From: JACCZX01 sp963801035
GTDB taxonomy: Bacteria; Pseudomonadota; Gammaproteobacteria; Burkholderiales; Burkholderiaceae_F
Assembly (NCBI GenBank): GCA_963801035.1
Contig: CAWDDF010000010.1
Location: 310,001-374,000, forward strand
Reading direction: 5' to 3'
Length of the DNA: 64,000 bases
Below are positions 10,355-19,093 of this stretch, one piece after another (within the stretch, counting starts at the first letter, position 1; the number at the start of each line of letters is the position of its first letter). The position numbers and the translations under genes are program-made. Below the pieces are notes generated by a model. It was not told the origin of the DNA and ran no database searches. It saw only the letters and a program-made list of their open reading frames with translations.

Positions 10355-11569
10355 ATGGGAACTTATCTAGGACTTGCGCTGCGCGGCCCGCTGGCAGCGA
10401 TTTTTCCGCACCATGAGGGACTGACTGCACTCCGACGCGATCTGCACGCCAATCCTGAGATCGGCTTCGAAGAACACCGGACAGCGGCCATGGTGGCCGA
10501 GCGGATGCGTCAGTTCGGCATCGAAGTGCATACCGGCGTCGGCAAGACCGGTGTCGTCGGTGTCATTAACGGTGCGAAAAACGCATCGGGCCGATCGATC
10601 GCACTGCGTGCCGACATGGACGCGTTGCCGATGCTGGAGGAAAACGAGTTTGCGCACGTCTCGACCAAACCTGGGCTGATGCATGGTTGCGGCCACGACG
10701 GCCACACGACGATGCTGGTCGGAGCGGCTGAGTATCTGGCGCGCACGCGCAAGTTTGATGGCACCGTATATCTGGTCTTCCAGCCCGGCGAGGAAGGGTA
10801 CGCAGGCGCGAAGGCAATGATCGACGACGGCCTTTTCGACCGGTTTCCCGCGGACGAGGTCTATGCGATGCACAACTGGCCGCCCTTGCCGGCCGGGCAG
10901 ATCGGGCTGAATTCCGGGCCGATGATGTCGTCAGCGGATCGCGTCGAAATCACAATTTGCGGCAAGGGTGGGCACGGCGCGCACCCACACCTGGCGGTCG
11001 ATCCCGTGGTCGTTGCCGCGCACATCATCACGGCTGCGCAGACGATCGTGTCGCGCAACGTCGCGCCCCTCGACAACGCGGTGCTGAGCCTATGTTCGAT
11101 GCAGGCGGGTAGTCCAGGCGCGTTTTCAGTGGTGCCGCGCGAGGCAAAGCTAATTGGCACCGTGCGCACGTCCAAGATCGATACGCAGGAGCTGCTCGAG
11201 CGCCGTATCACCGAATTGGCGGAATCGACCGCGCGCGCCTTCGGCGCCGAAGCCCATGTCGTTTACGAGCGCATCTATCCGGCCACGATCAACCATCCGT
11301 TGCAGGCCAGGTTCGCGGGGGACGTGGCTGCGGAACTCGTCGGCGAAGACAACGTGATCCGCAATCTGGCGCCCAGCATGGGCGCCGAGGACTTCTCTTT
11401 CATGCTGCAGGCGAAGCCTGGGTGCTACCTGCGCCTGGGACAGGGCGGAGGCCCGTCCAATTGTTTCCTGCATAACAGCCGATATGATTTCAACGACGCC
11501 GTAATTCCGCTCGGCGCCGCGTTTTTTTCGGCGCTGGCTGAGCGCAGAATGCCCCTTTCAGAGCATTGA
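10355..11569 (+). CDS. M20 family amidohydrolase (hippurate hydrolase type)
   Basis: This is a 404-residue M20D metallo-amidohydrolase, a family that cleaves N-acyl amino acids such as hippurate and N-acetyl or aminobenzoyl conjugates. Family motifs are LRRDLHANPEIGFEE, ALRADMDALPM, HGCGHDGHTTML (metal-binding His/Cys), and VFQPGEEGYAGAKAMI (the Glu pair). A dimerisation lid domain follows (GKGGHGAHPHLAVDP). It lies between permease dppB and the second binding protein, in the same direction, with 15 bp to the latter. This suggests it acts on the imported substrate in the cytoplasm. There is no signal peptide. The start has a weak ribosome site, and an internal start is possible. Confidence 0.92.
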   Translation: MGTYLGLALRGPLAAIFPHHEGLTALRRDLHANPEIGFEEHRTAAMVAERMRQFGIEVHTGVGKTGVVGVINGAKNASGRSIALRADMDALPMLEENEFAHVSTKPGLMHGCGHDGHTTMLVGAAEYLARTRKFDGTVYLVFQPGEEGYAGAKAMIDDGLFDRFPADEVYAMHNWPPLPAGQIGLNSGPMMSSADRVEITICGKGGHGAHPHLAVDPVVVAAHIITAAQTIVSRNVAPLDNAVLSLCSMQAGSPGAFSVVPREAKLIGTVRTSKIDTQELLERRITELAESTARAFGAEAHVVYERIYPATINHPLQARFAGDVAAELVGEDNVIRNLAPSMGAEDFSFMLQAKPGCYLRLGQGGGPSNCFLHNSRYDFNDAVIPLGAAFFSALAERRMPLSEH

Positions 11570-11584
11570 TCACCGAGGAACCCG

Positions 11585-13174
11585 ATGAAGACATTGCATC
11601 CGCACATCAAGACTGCCGCTGTCGGCGCGGCGCTCGCCCTCGCAACGTTCGTGGCGCCGGCGCAGACGTTCAAATTTGCCAATCAGGGCGATGCGCTTTC
11701 AATGGACCCGCATTCGCTCAACGAGTCGTTCCAGTTGGCATTCACCGGCAACGTCTACGAACCCCTGATCGGACGCGGCAAGAAGCTCGAGGTTGTGCCG
11801 CTGCTCGCGACCGATTGGAAGCAGACCGCGCCCACCGTTTGGCGCTTCAATCTGCGCAAGGGAGTGGTCTTTCATGACGGGACGCCGTTTACCGCTGATG
11901 ACGTGATCTTTTCGTATAACCGCGGCAAAGGCGAAGGCTCAGATGTCAAGACCTACGTCGGCCAGATCAAAGAGATCCGCAAGCTCGACGATCACACGAT
12001 CGACATCATCACCACCGAGCCGTTTCCGATTCTGCCGGACGTGATTACCAACTGGTACATCATGTCCAAGGCGTGGTGCGAGAAAAACAAGGCAACGCAG
12101 CCGGTCGATAAGCGCAAAGGAACCGAAAACACAGCGTCGTTCCAGGCCAACGGTACGGGACCGTATCGATTGCGATCGCGCGATCCCAACATTCGCACGA
12201 CATTGCAACGCAATGCGAGCTACTGGGGCAAGGTCGAAGGAAACGTACAGGAGGCGATCTTCACTCCGATTGGCAACAACTCGACGCGCGTGGCTGCGTT
12301 GCTGTCGGGCGAGATCGACATGATGGAGCCGGTGCCGGTGCAGGACATCGCTCGCATCTCGGGCGACAAAAATCTGAAGGTGATGCAGGCGCCCGAGCTG
12401 CGGACGATCTTTCTCGGCATGGATCAGTCGCGCAACGAACTGCTGCAGTCGAACGTGAAGGGCAAGAATCCTTTCAAGGACAAGCGGGTGCGGCAGGCGT
12501 TCTACCAGGCGATCGACATCAACGCGATTCAGAAAACCGTGATGCGCGGTGCGTCGGCGCCCACCGGGCTGATGATTGCGCCGGGAATCAACGGCTTCGT
12601 GCCTGAGCTGAACAAGCGACTGCCGTTCGATCCGGAAGCTTCGAAGAAGCTGCTCGCCGAAGCCGGCTATCCGCAGGGCTTCGAAGTCGGTATGAACTGC
12701 CCGAACGATCGTTACGTCAACGATGAAGAGATCTGCAAAGCGGTCGCAGCGATGCTGGCAAAAACGGGCATCAAGGTGAACCTGGCAGCGGAAACGAAGG
12801 GCACTTATTTCCCCAAAATTCTGTCGCGGAATACTTCGTTCTATCTGCTGGGGTGGACGCCCGGCAGCTACGACTCGCATAACCCGCTCTTTGCGCTGAT
12901 GGCCACACCTGGCGAGGGCGGCCAAGGTCAATTCAATCTGGGCAGTTACAGCAATCCGAAGATCGATCAGTTGACGAAGGCGATTGCGACCGAGACCGAC
13001 ATCAAAAAGCGCAACGCGATGATCGCGGACGCGATGAAGATCCATCAGGACGACGTCGGTCACATACCGCTGCATCAACAGGCTCTGGCGTGGGCGATGA
13101 AACGCAATATTGATCTGGTCCAGTTGGCGGACAACTACATGTTCCTTAAGTGGGTCTCAATCAAGCTGCCATAA
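11585..13174 (+). CDS. ABC peptide-type substrate-binding protein (family 5), intact
   Basis: This 529-residue DppA/OppA-like periplasmic binding protein is paralogous to the frameshifted one at 7637. Shared signatures include NQGDALSMDPHSLNESFQ, VWRFNLRKGVVFHDGTPF, TIFLGMDQSRNEL and NVKGKNPFKDKRVRQAFY. The signal peptide ends near APAQTF. A GAGGA ribosome site lies seven bases before the ATG. Two binding proteins in one operon suggests either broadened specificity or a recent duplication. With the first copy broken as written, this one would carry the transport function. Confidence 0.93.
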   Translation: MKTLHPHIKTAAVGAALALATFVAPAQTFKFANQGDALSMDPHSLNESFQLAFTGNVYEPLIGRGKKLEVVPLLATDWKQTAPTVWRFNLRKGVVFHDGTPFTADDVIFSYNRGKGEGSDVKTYVGQIKEIRKLDDHTIDIITTEPFPILPDVITNWYIMSKAWCEKNKATQPVDKRKGTENTASFQANGTGPYRLRSRDPNIRTTLQRNASYWGKVEGNVQEAIFTPIGNNSTRVAALLSGEIDMMEPVPVQDIARISGDKNLKVMQAPELRTIFLGMDQSRNELLQSNVKGKNPFKDKRVRQAFYQAIDINAIQKTVMRGASAPTGLMIAPGINGFVPELNKRLPFDPEASKKLLAEAGYPQGFEVGMNCPNDRYVNDEEICKAVAAMLAKTGIKVNLAAETKGTYFPKILSRNTSFYLLGWTPGSYDSHNPLFALMATPGEGGQGQFNLGSYSNPKIDQLTKAIATETDIKKRNAMIADAMKIHQDDVGHIPLHQQALAWAMKRNIDLVQLADNYMFLKWVSIKLP

Positions 13175-13198
13175 GGCGCGGCGCAATCAGAAATCGAG

Positions 13199-14179
13199 AT
13201 GGACACCGACGCAGTAGCCGCTGACCCGCGCGTTCCGGTCGTCACCGATCAGGGATCGGTGCTGCCGACGAATGCCGCGGGTCGCCTGTGGGACAGTGAT
13301 GTTGCCTACAGCTTCCGGAATTCGCCGATAGCGATAACGGCGGCGGTTGTGGCGTTCGTGCTGATTTTTTCAGCGGTGTTTGCCAGGTGGGTTGCCCCGC
13401 ACAATCCATTTGATCTCGCCACGCTGAATCTGCTCGATGCATCGCTGCCACCGATGTGGGAAGCGGGCAGCAACCCGAGTTTCTGGCTCGGTACCGACGA
13501 CCAGGGACGGGATATTTTTTCCGCAATCCTGTTCGGCATGCAGGTATCGCTGGCGATCGGGTTGGCCTCGGTCGCCTTATCAGTCGTTCTGGGAGTAGGT
13601 CTGGGGTTGCTGTCGGGCTATGTCGGTGGTCGGCTCGACGCCTTCATCATGCGAGTGTGCGATGTGATGCTGTCGTTTCCCGCGATCCTGACCGCGCTGT
13701 TGATCGACGGCGTCGCGCGCGCGGCGCTGCCGCGCGATGCGCATAGCGAGCTTGCGTTCGGTGTGCTGATTCTTGCGATCGCTTTGTCGGGATGGGTTCA
13801 GTACGCGCGCACGGTGCGCGGCTCGACGCTGGTAGAGAAAAACAAGGAGTACGTTCAGGCGGCGCGCGTGATCGGCGTGTCGCCGCTTGCAATCATGGCG
13901 CGTCACGTACTGCCAAACGTGATGGGCCCGGTGCTGGTGCTCGCGACGGTCCACATCGCCACCGCAATCATCACCGAGGCAACGCTGTCGTTCCTGGGGG
14001 TTGGCGTCCCGCCGACGACGCCATCATTAGGCACCTTGATTCGGATCGGTAATGAATTCTTATTTTCCGGGGAATGGTGGATCACAATATTCCCTGGACT
14101 GGCCCTGGTCTTGCTCGTACTTTCGGTCAATCTGCTGGGCGATTGGTTGCGCGACGCACTCAATCCCAAGCTGCGATAG
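13199..14179 (+). CDS. Dipeptide-type ABC transporter permease, DppC-like
   Basis: This second inner-membrane permease (326 residues) partners the DppB-like protein. An N-terminal cytoplasmic extension (about 45 residues) precedes the first helix (ITAAVVAFVLIFSAVFARWV). The periplasmic segment contains FWLGTDDQGRDIFSAILFG, typical of DppC/OppC. The EAA loop is VQAARVIGVSPLAIMARHVLP, followed by EATLSFLGVGVP. It begins 24 bp after the second binding protein and ends 20 bp before a small lipoprotein gene. Confidence 0.93.
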   Translation: MDTDAVAADPRVPVVTDQGSVLPTNAAGRLWDSDVAYSFRNSPIAITAAVVAFVLIFSAVFARWVAPHNPFDLATLNLLDASLPPMWEAGSNPSFWLGTDDQGRDIFSAILFGMQVSLAIGLASVALSVVLGVGLGLLSGYVGGRLDAFIMRVCDVMLSFPAILTALLIDGVARAALPRDAHSELAFGVLILAIALSGWVQYARTVRGSTLVEKNKEYVQAARVIGVSPLAIMARHVLPNVMGPVLVLATVHIATAIITEATLSFLGVGVPPTTPSLGTLIRIGNEFLFSGEWWITIFPGLALVLLVLSVNLLGDWLRDALNPKLR

Positions 14180-14199
14180 AAAGTTTTGTGGAGGTGTTT

Positions 14200-14565
14200 A
14201 TGAAAACGAAGCTGGCAAGTGCGGTTGCACTCTTTGCGTTGGTCGGCTGTGCAACGACGCCGTTCTCCTACATCGACGGTAATCGCTATTTCAAGACCGA
14301 CTACCACAGCTATTCGGTGATCGTGCTCGACGTCGACGGGCGCAGCGATACACGGAATCCGGTGATGGTCGAGCCTGGTCGCAAGGTCATCCGGGTGCAG
14401 GGGCCCCCGGCGACGGGCTTCGCATACGGCGAAACGCGTACGCTGACGCTCGACGTGAAGCCGTGCACTCGCTATTACCTCAAGGCGGTCAAGAAAAACG
14501 CGCTCGAGCAGGACTTTCAGCCGGAAGTGGACTACGTAGAGCCGATTGCCGGCTGCATTGCCTAG
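14200..14565 (+). CDS. Small putative lipoprotein inside the importer operon
   Basis: This 121-residue protein is of unknown function. MKTKLASAVALFALVGC is a lipoprotein signal with Cys at 17, followed by ATTPFSYIDGNRYF. The rest is predicted to be beta-rich (SYSVIVLDVDGRS, KVIRVQGPPATGF, YYLKAVKKN), compatible with a small outer-membrane-anchored or periplasmic domain. A GGAGG lies six bases before ATG 14200, which decides the start. It is inserted between the permease and ATPase genes, an unusual position. It may be a chance neighbour or an accessory to the importer. Confidence 0.82.
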   Translation: MKTKLASAVALFALVGCATTPFSYIDGNRYFKTDYHSYSVIVLDVDGRSDTRNPVMVEPGRKVIRVQGPPATGFAYGETRTLTLDVKPCTRYYLKAVKKNALEQDFQPEVDYVEPIAGCIA

Positions 14566-14592
14566 TCAGCGCCTGCCCACAACGGCCGTGCG

Positions 14593-15618
14593 ATGACGAT
14601 GACCGCGGCCGCGCCGACGTCGACTGCGTCATCGCCGATGCCGTTACTCGAGGTGCGCAATCTGCGCATCGAGTTCCCCACCCGCCGCGGGACGCTCGTG
14701 GCGGTTGATGACATTTCGTTTTCTATCGCGCCCGGAGAGGTGTTGGGTGTGGTCGGCGAATCCGGTGCCGGCAAGTCGCTGACCGGCGCCGCGATCATTG
14801 GGCTGCTCGAGCCGCCCGGTCGCGTCGCAGCCGGTGAAGTGCGACTGGCGGGCCGTCGTATCGATACGTTGCCGTACGACGAGATGCGCAAGATCCGCGG
14901 CCGTGAGATCGGTGCGATCTTTCAGGATCCGCTGACGTCGTTGAACCCGCTTTACACGGTCGGCGATCAGTTGATCGAAACGATCACGACACATCTCAAC
15001 ATGTCGTCCTCCAAGGCGCGTGTGCGCGCGATCGAGCTGCTCGCCTCGACAGGAATACCGGCGCCCGAGCGCCGCATCGATGCCTACCCCCACCAGTTTT
15101 CGGGTGGCATGCGGCAGCGGGTTGTGATCGCGCTGGCCCTTGCGGCGGAACCCAAGCTGATCATCGCGGATGAGCCGACGACTGCACTGGATGTTTCGAT
15201 TCAGGCGCAAATCATTTCGTTGCTGAAGAAGCTCTGTCGCGACCACGGCACCGCCGTGATGCTGGTCACGCACGACATGGGTGTCATCGCTGAAACCGCT
15301 GACCGCGTCGCAGTGATGTACGCGGGCCGCATCGCCGAGATCGGGCCCGTGTCCGATGTGATTCATCGGCCGCAACATCCGTACACCGTGGGCCTGATGG
15401 GATCGATTCCGACATTTGGTCATGAAACGGAACGTCTGACGCAGATCAATGGCTCGATGCCGCGCCTGACGGCCATTCCGAGCGGCTGCGCTTTCCATCC
15501 GCGTTGCGTACATGCATTCGAGCGTTGTCCACGCGAGCGGCCGGATCTGTTGCCCGCGGGAACATCGTTGGCGGCGTGCTGGCTACACGACGTGACGCGC
15601 GGCAGAGTGGCTGCATGA
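14593..15618 (+). CDS. Dipeptide-type ABC transporter ATPase, DppD-like
   Basis: This 341-residue ATPase energises the importer together with the DppF-like protein. Walker A is GESGAGKSLTGAA, the Q-loop is IFQDPLTSLNP, the signature is FSGGMRQR, and Walker B is LIIADEPTTALD, followed by the switch His in LVTHDMG. The C-terminal oligopeptide-transporter extension has the conserved Cys pattern CAFHPRCVHAFERCP, known in this family to hold a [4Fe-4S]-type or structural metal site. Its TGA overlaps the next ATG (ATGA), indicating coupled translation. Confidence 0.94.
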   Translation: MTMTAAAPTSTASSPMPLLEVRNLRIEFPTRRGTLVAVDDISFSIAPGEVLGVVGESGAGKSLTGAAIIGLLEPPGRVAAGEVRLAGRRIDTLPYDEMRKIRGREIGAIFQDPLTSLNPLYTVGDQLIETITTHLNMSSSKARVRAIELLASTGIPAPERRIDAYPHQFSGGMRQRVVIALALAAEPKLIIADEPTTALDVSIQAQIISLLKKLCRDHGTAVMLVTHDMGVIAETADRVAVMYAGRIAEIGPVSDVIHRPQHPYTVGLMGSIPTFGHETERLTQINGSMPRLTAIPSGCAFHPRCVHAFERCPRERPDLLPAGTSLAACWLHDVTRGRVAA

Positions 15619-16667
15619 GTGCCGTCTTGCGCGAAGACGTCGTAGCGACTCCGACGTCATTCGGTTCCAACGTCATCGTGCACGCGGTAGGCCTGGCGAA
15701 ATACTTTGATGTTTCGCCGCCGTGGCTCAATCGCGTGCTCGAAAACAAGAAGCGCGCAATCCTGCACGCCGTCGACGGCGTCAGCTTCGACATCAGACGC
15801 GGCGAGACCTTGTCGCTGGTCGGCGAATCGGGCTGCGGCAAGTCGACGGTTGCGCGCCTGCTGGTGGGTCTGTACGTCCCGACCAAGGGGCATGTCGAAT
15901 TTTTTGGCCGCGATCTGCGCGAGATGAATTCGCAGCGTGGACGTCCGCTTCGACAAAAGCTGCAGATGATTTTTCAGGACCCGTACGCGAGCCTGAACCC
16001 GCGCTGGCGCGTCGCCGACATCATCGCCGAGCCGTTAAAGGCGCATGGGCTGATGAACGACAAAGCGCAGATCATGGCGCGCGTCGACGAACTGTTGCAG
16101 CAGGTGCGCCTGGCGCCGGCCGACAAGGAAAAGTATCCGCATCAGTTTTCCGGCGGACAGCGGCAGCGGTTGTCGATCGCGCGCGCGCTGGCAACTAAGC
16201 CGGAGTTCCTGGTCTGTGATGAGCCGACGTCAGCGCTGGACGTATCGGTGCAGGCGCAGGTCCTTAACTTGATGAAGGAACTGCAGCGCGAGATGGGGCT
16301 GACGTACCTTTTCATCTCGCATAACCTGGCCGTGGTGCATCACATTTCCGATCGTGTCGGTGTGATGTATCTGGGCAAAATCGTTGAGCTTGCTTCACGC
16401 AGCACGCTGTTCAACACGCCTCGCCATCCCTACACGCGGATGTTGCTCGATGCGATTCCTGATCTCGAAATGAGCGGCCGCGCCCGCACACCGGTTGCAG
16501 GTGAAGTGCCGAATCCGCTGAATCCGCCGACGGGCTGCACGTTTCATCCACGATGCCCGTATGCGAACGAGCGCTGCCGCGTTGAAGTGCCGCTGCTCAA
16601 GCTGTACCGGCATAGCGGCGGCGAGACGCAGGCAGCCTGCCACGGCGTCGAGGAAAATCGAATCTAG
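15615..16667 (+). CDS. Dipeptide-type ABC transporter ATPase, DppF-like
   Basis: This second ATPase subunit (350 residues from the ATGA-coupled ATG 15615) forms the heterodimer with the DppD-like protein. Walker A is GESGCGKSTVARL, the Q-loop is IFQDPYASLNP, the signature is FSGGQRQRLSIA, and Walker B is LVCDEPTSALD. The C-terminal Cys motif CTFHPRCPYANERC is present. An in-frame upstream extension to 15504 exists but lies wholly inside dppD and is not expected to be used. It is the last gene of the importer operon. Confidence 0.94.
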   Translation: MSAVLREDVVATPTSFGSNVIVHAVGLAKYFDVSPPWLNRVLENKKRAILHAVDGVSFDIRRGETLSLVGESGCGKSTVARLLVGLYVPTKGHVEFFGRDLREMNSQRGRPLRQKLQMIFQDPYASLNPRWRVADIIAEPLKAHGLMNDKAQIMARVDELLQQVRLAPADKEKYPHQFSGGQRQRLSIARALATKPEFLVCDEPTSALDVSVQAQVLNLMKELQREMGLTYLFISHNLAVVHHISDRVGVMYLGKIVELASRSTLFNTPRHPYTRMLLDAIPDLEMSGRARTPVAGEVPNPLNPPTGCTFHPRCPYANERCRVEVPLLKLYRHSGGETQAACHGVEENRI

Positions 16668-16677
16668 CTGCAGGTTG

Positions 16678-17424
16678 CTAGCTGCAGGTCGCAAGCGGCA
16701 GCTGCAACGCCTGCAAGACGCCCGTATCGTCCTCGACGAATGCGACCAAAGCGAGGTCGCGCGGCGCGGTCGACGGGGCTTCGAGCAAGATGCTTCGAGT
16801 TCCGAGCGGCAGCGGCCCGGACCACGCGCGCGCAACACGATCGTTCGCGAGCGTTTCGCCTCGGTTCTCGCCCGCTGTCACCTTGGTCGAGATTCCGTTT
16901 TGGACGAGTGCAACGAACATGCGCGGATTTTTGGCTGAACTGGGTGTTGCAACCTGGGCGTGCGCACGCACCGCTACCTTGCCGCCCTGCGTCTCAACGT
17001 TGTCTAGCTTGATTGTCGCGACAGCCGGCCGTTGGTTGACCGCGCGCAGTTGCGCATCGAACGCGCGCGATGACCAGTCCGTTTCTCGCCCCTGAACGAA
17101 TACACCAGGCGTGTAGCGCGTCCGGTTGCCGTTCAACGCGGCAAGTTGAGATTGTCGATCGTTGAACTCGCGCTTCGCGAAGGGATCCTTCCAGCCGATG
17201 TAATCCCAATAGCCAACGTGCAGCGCCAGGCCGATCGCGCGATTGGCGTCGACCCGCGAAGACAATTGAGACAGCCAGCGATCGGCAGGCGGGCAACTCG
17301 AGCAGCCTTGCGATGTGTACAGCTCCACCAGCGCAACGGTGTTCGTCGTACTTGTAGCCTGGCAGCTGGCGGCGTGGACAGTGGGCATCGCGGCAAGAAC
17401 AGCAACAGCAAGCAAGTGGCGCAT
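16678..17424 (-). CDS. DUF1223 family secreted thioredoxin-like protein
   Basis: This 248-residue protein starts with a Sec signal peptide (MRHLLAVAVLAAMPTVHA). The mature part begins with the DUF1223 hallmark VELYTSQGCSSCPPADRWL, a thioredoxin-like CxxC, and continues with HVGYWDYIGWKDPFA and YTPGVFVQG, all conserved in the family. The family has no assigned biochemical function; a periplasmic redox role is suggested by the CxxC. It converges on the importer operon with 10 bp between stops. Confidence 0.88.
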   Translation of the reverse strand: MRHLLAVAVLAAMPTVHAASCQATSTTNTVALVELYTSQGCSSCPPADRWLSQLSSRVDANRAIGLALHVGYWDYIGWKDPFAKREFNDRQSQLAALNGNRTRYTPGVFVQGRETDWSSRAFDAQLRAVNQRPAVATIKLDNVETQGGKVAVRAHAQVATPSSAKNPRMFVALVQNGISTKVTAGENRGETLANDRVARAWSGPLPLGTRSILLEAPSTAPRDLALVAFVEDDTGVLQALQLPLATCS

Positions 17425-17591
17425 TGCGATCTCCGGTAGGTATACCTTGGTCGCGTCGGCGCGACGCTTCTTACGGAGCCGGCAGCGAAATCCTACTTCC
17501 GCTGGCGCTTAGTTCCCATTGACGATGGTCAGGTCCTGCGATGAGCTCGGTGGCCCGCACCTGCCCGATCGGCTCAGCGCCGGCCGGCTGG

Positions 17592-18677
17592 CTATTTCTC
17601 GGTCAGCGCCAACAGCGCGAACGACGCAAGCCAGTGTGTACCGACATACTCGCCCTGCGTTGCTGCGTGCAGTGATGCTGCCAGGTGTCGTTCGATCGAC
17701 GCTTCCGCCAACAGTTTCAGTTCCGTGTCGAGCTCAGGCAACAGTTGGCGCCAACACCAGACGCGCGACAGGTTGAGTCCGTGTAGATGAACGATCTTCG
17801 GATCGGCGGCGTCGCTGACGTTTGCGGGCTGCAGCCAGGTATCAATGGCATCGCGCGTGGGCCGAAATCGATGCCACCAGTCGGCAAATGTGTACGTCCC
17901 CGGCCGCCGGGCGTCCGCCCCCCGCGGGCGCACGCGATGAGCTTGGGGAGGCCCGGCGCTTATCGCTACCGAGCAGCCATTCATCACACGGCGCATCAGC
18001 GCGGCCTCCACCAGACCGCTCGAAAGAAAGTCATCGCCGCTCGGTTCATAGTCGGCGGGATAACGACGGTCGCGGCCATACCAAAGATTGGCGCGTTCGG
18101 CGATCAAGCGATGCAGCGCACGGTGCTGCACGGTCTCGCAGTAGTCGAGTGCAAGCAGCAATGCGAACGCCGAGTTGCCGTGTGTTCCGGCGCGGGTTGG
18201 ATACGTCGCCCGCGGCAGAAAGTCGACGAAGCGGTCGGCGAATGCCTGCGCCAATGGCGCGAGGGCTGTAAACCATCGCGCGGCGGTGCGATCTTCTGCT
18301 GCGAGCAATTTCAATTCAGCGGCAAGCTTCAGCAGCCATCCCCAGCCATAAGGGCGCTCGAACGAACCTCGATGGGGTTCCGCAAGAGTGGCGAGCTCAC
18401 CGTGCACATTGGCTGCAGTCAACCGCCGGTCGAAGTGCTGGCGCGTCGCGTCGGCGTCCGAATGATGCAAATGAATCCGCAGCGTTCGAGCCAATGCCCA
18501 GTGCATGTGCACGCAGGAATGCCAGTCGTAGCTGCCGTGGAAAACGGGATGCATCACGCGCGGCGCACGCAATGCATTGTCGCTGTCGAGGACCTGATCC
18601 AGTTTGTACGGATACTCGGTAGCAACGTTCCGTAGCGCGGTATGCGCAATAGCTGCAGCGAATTCAGCGTTAATCAT
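17592..18677 (-). CDS. DUF2891 family protein with in-frame repeat insertion
   Basis: This protein of 361 residues from ATG 18677 has the DUF2891 features HPVFHGSYDWHSCVHMHWAL near the N-terminus, PYGWGWLLKLAAEL in the middle and a C-terminal THWLASFALLALTE. The family is predicted to be alpha-helical and has no proven function. Roughly residues 240-265 (GPPQAHRVRPRGADARRP) are encoded by a copy of the dispersed repeat and look like an insertion relative to the surrounding conserved sequence. An upstream start at 18728 would overlap the divergent gene. Nothing else about its role can be read from the context. Confidence 0.85.
   Translation of the reverse strand: MINAEFAAAIAHTALRNVATEYPYKLDQVLDSDNALRAPRVMHPVFHGSYDWHSCVHMHWALARTLRIHLHHSDADATRQHFDRRLTAANVHGELATLAEPHRGSFERPYGWGWLLKLAAELKLLAAEDRTAARWFTALAPLAQAFADRFVDFLPRATYPTRAGTHGNSAFALLLALDYCETVQHRALHRLIAERANLWYGRDRRYPADYEPSGDDFLSSGLVEAALMRRVMNGCSVAISAGPPQAHRVRPRGADARRPGTYTFADWWHRFRPTRDAIDTWLQPANVSDAADPKIVHLHGLNLSRVWCWRQLLPELDTELKLLAEASIERHLAASLHAATQGEYVGTHWLASFALLALTEK
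17890..17957 (-). repeat. Dispersed GC-rich repeat, copy C (inside DUF2891 gene)
   Basis: Read on the minus strand, this matches copy D (32351-32421) along nearly its whole length, sharing the CCCCAAG-type block, the CGGGGGGCGG centre and the CCGGGG.CGTAC end. It is in the same sense as the host gene and keeps the frame open. Confidence 0.72.
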
Positions 18678-18713
18678 GCATTGAGCGTAACGCCCACCTT
18701 TAAAGTACCGGAC

Positions 18714-19061
18714 ATGAAGAAGGAACACTGGCTGTTGATCGCGGCCGCCGCAGGCGGTGCGCTGATATGGGTGCTGATTTCGGCTGCATCCGGTAAAAAA
18801 GAAGCGTGGGATTCCGGGTTGTATTTTTCGGTGGGAATGCCGGCGGTCTGTCTGCTGGCCGCGCTTCTTGGTTTTTTGGAGCCGAGGCGAACCTGGCGCT
18901 GGGGCGCCGCGCCGCTGGCGGGGCAGTTCTTAATGATGCTGCTGATGGTCGGACCCGGCAACTTGTTGCCGCTCGGCATCATCGTGTTCGGAGTGCTGGC
19001 GATCCCGCCAATCCTTGTCGCGCGCTTAAGTGCTTACCTCCGAAACCGCGTCGCGCATTGA
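18714..19061 (+). CDS. Small inner-membrane protein, unknown function
   Basis: This 115-residue protein has three or four hydrophobic segments (WLLIAAAAGGALIWVLISA, YFSVGMPAVCLLAALLGFL, PLAGQFLMMLLMVG, LLPLGIIVFGVLAIPPILVA). It was not matched to a named family. ATG 18714 is chosen because the upstream in-frame region overlaps the divergent DUF2891 start. A TAAAGT hexamer ends seven bases before the ATG and no Shine-Dalgarno is visible. Confidence 0.75.
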   Translation: MKKEHWLLIAAAAGGALIWVLISAASGKKEAWDSGLYFSVGMPAVCLLAALLGFLEPRRTWRWGAAPLAGQFLMMLLMVGPGNLLPLGIIVFGVLAIPPILVARLSAYLRNRVAH

Positions 19062-19093
19062 AGAACAGGCGACCGTTTAACTGAGCGGCTGCC

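Noticed and set aside
11939..13078. 379-codon minus-strand frame opposite the second binding protein
   Set aside because: Shadow of a clear family 5 binding protein; Arg-rich and His-rich composition typical of antisense reading.
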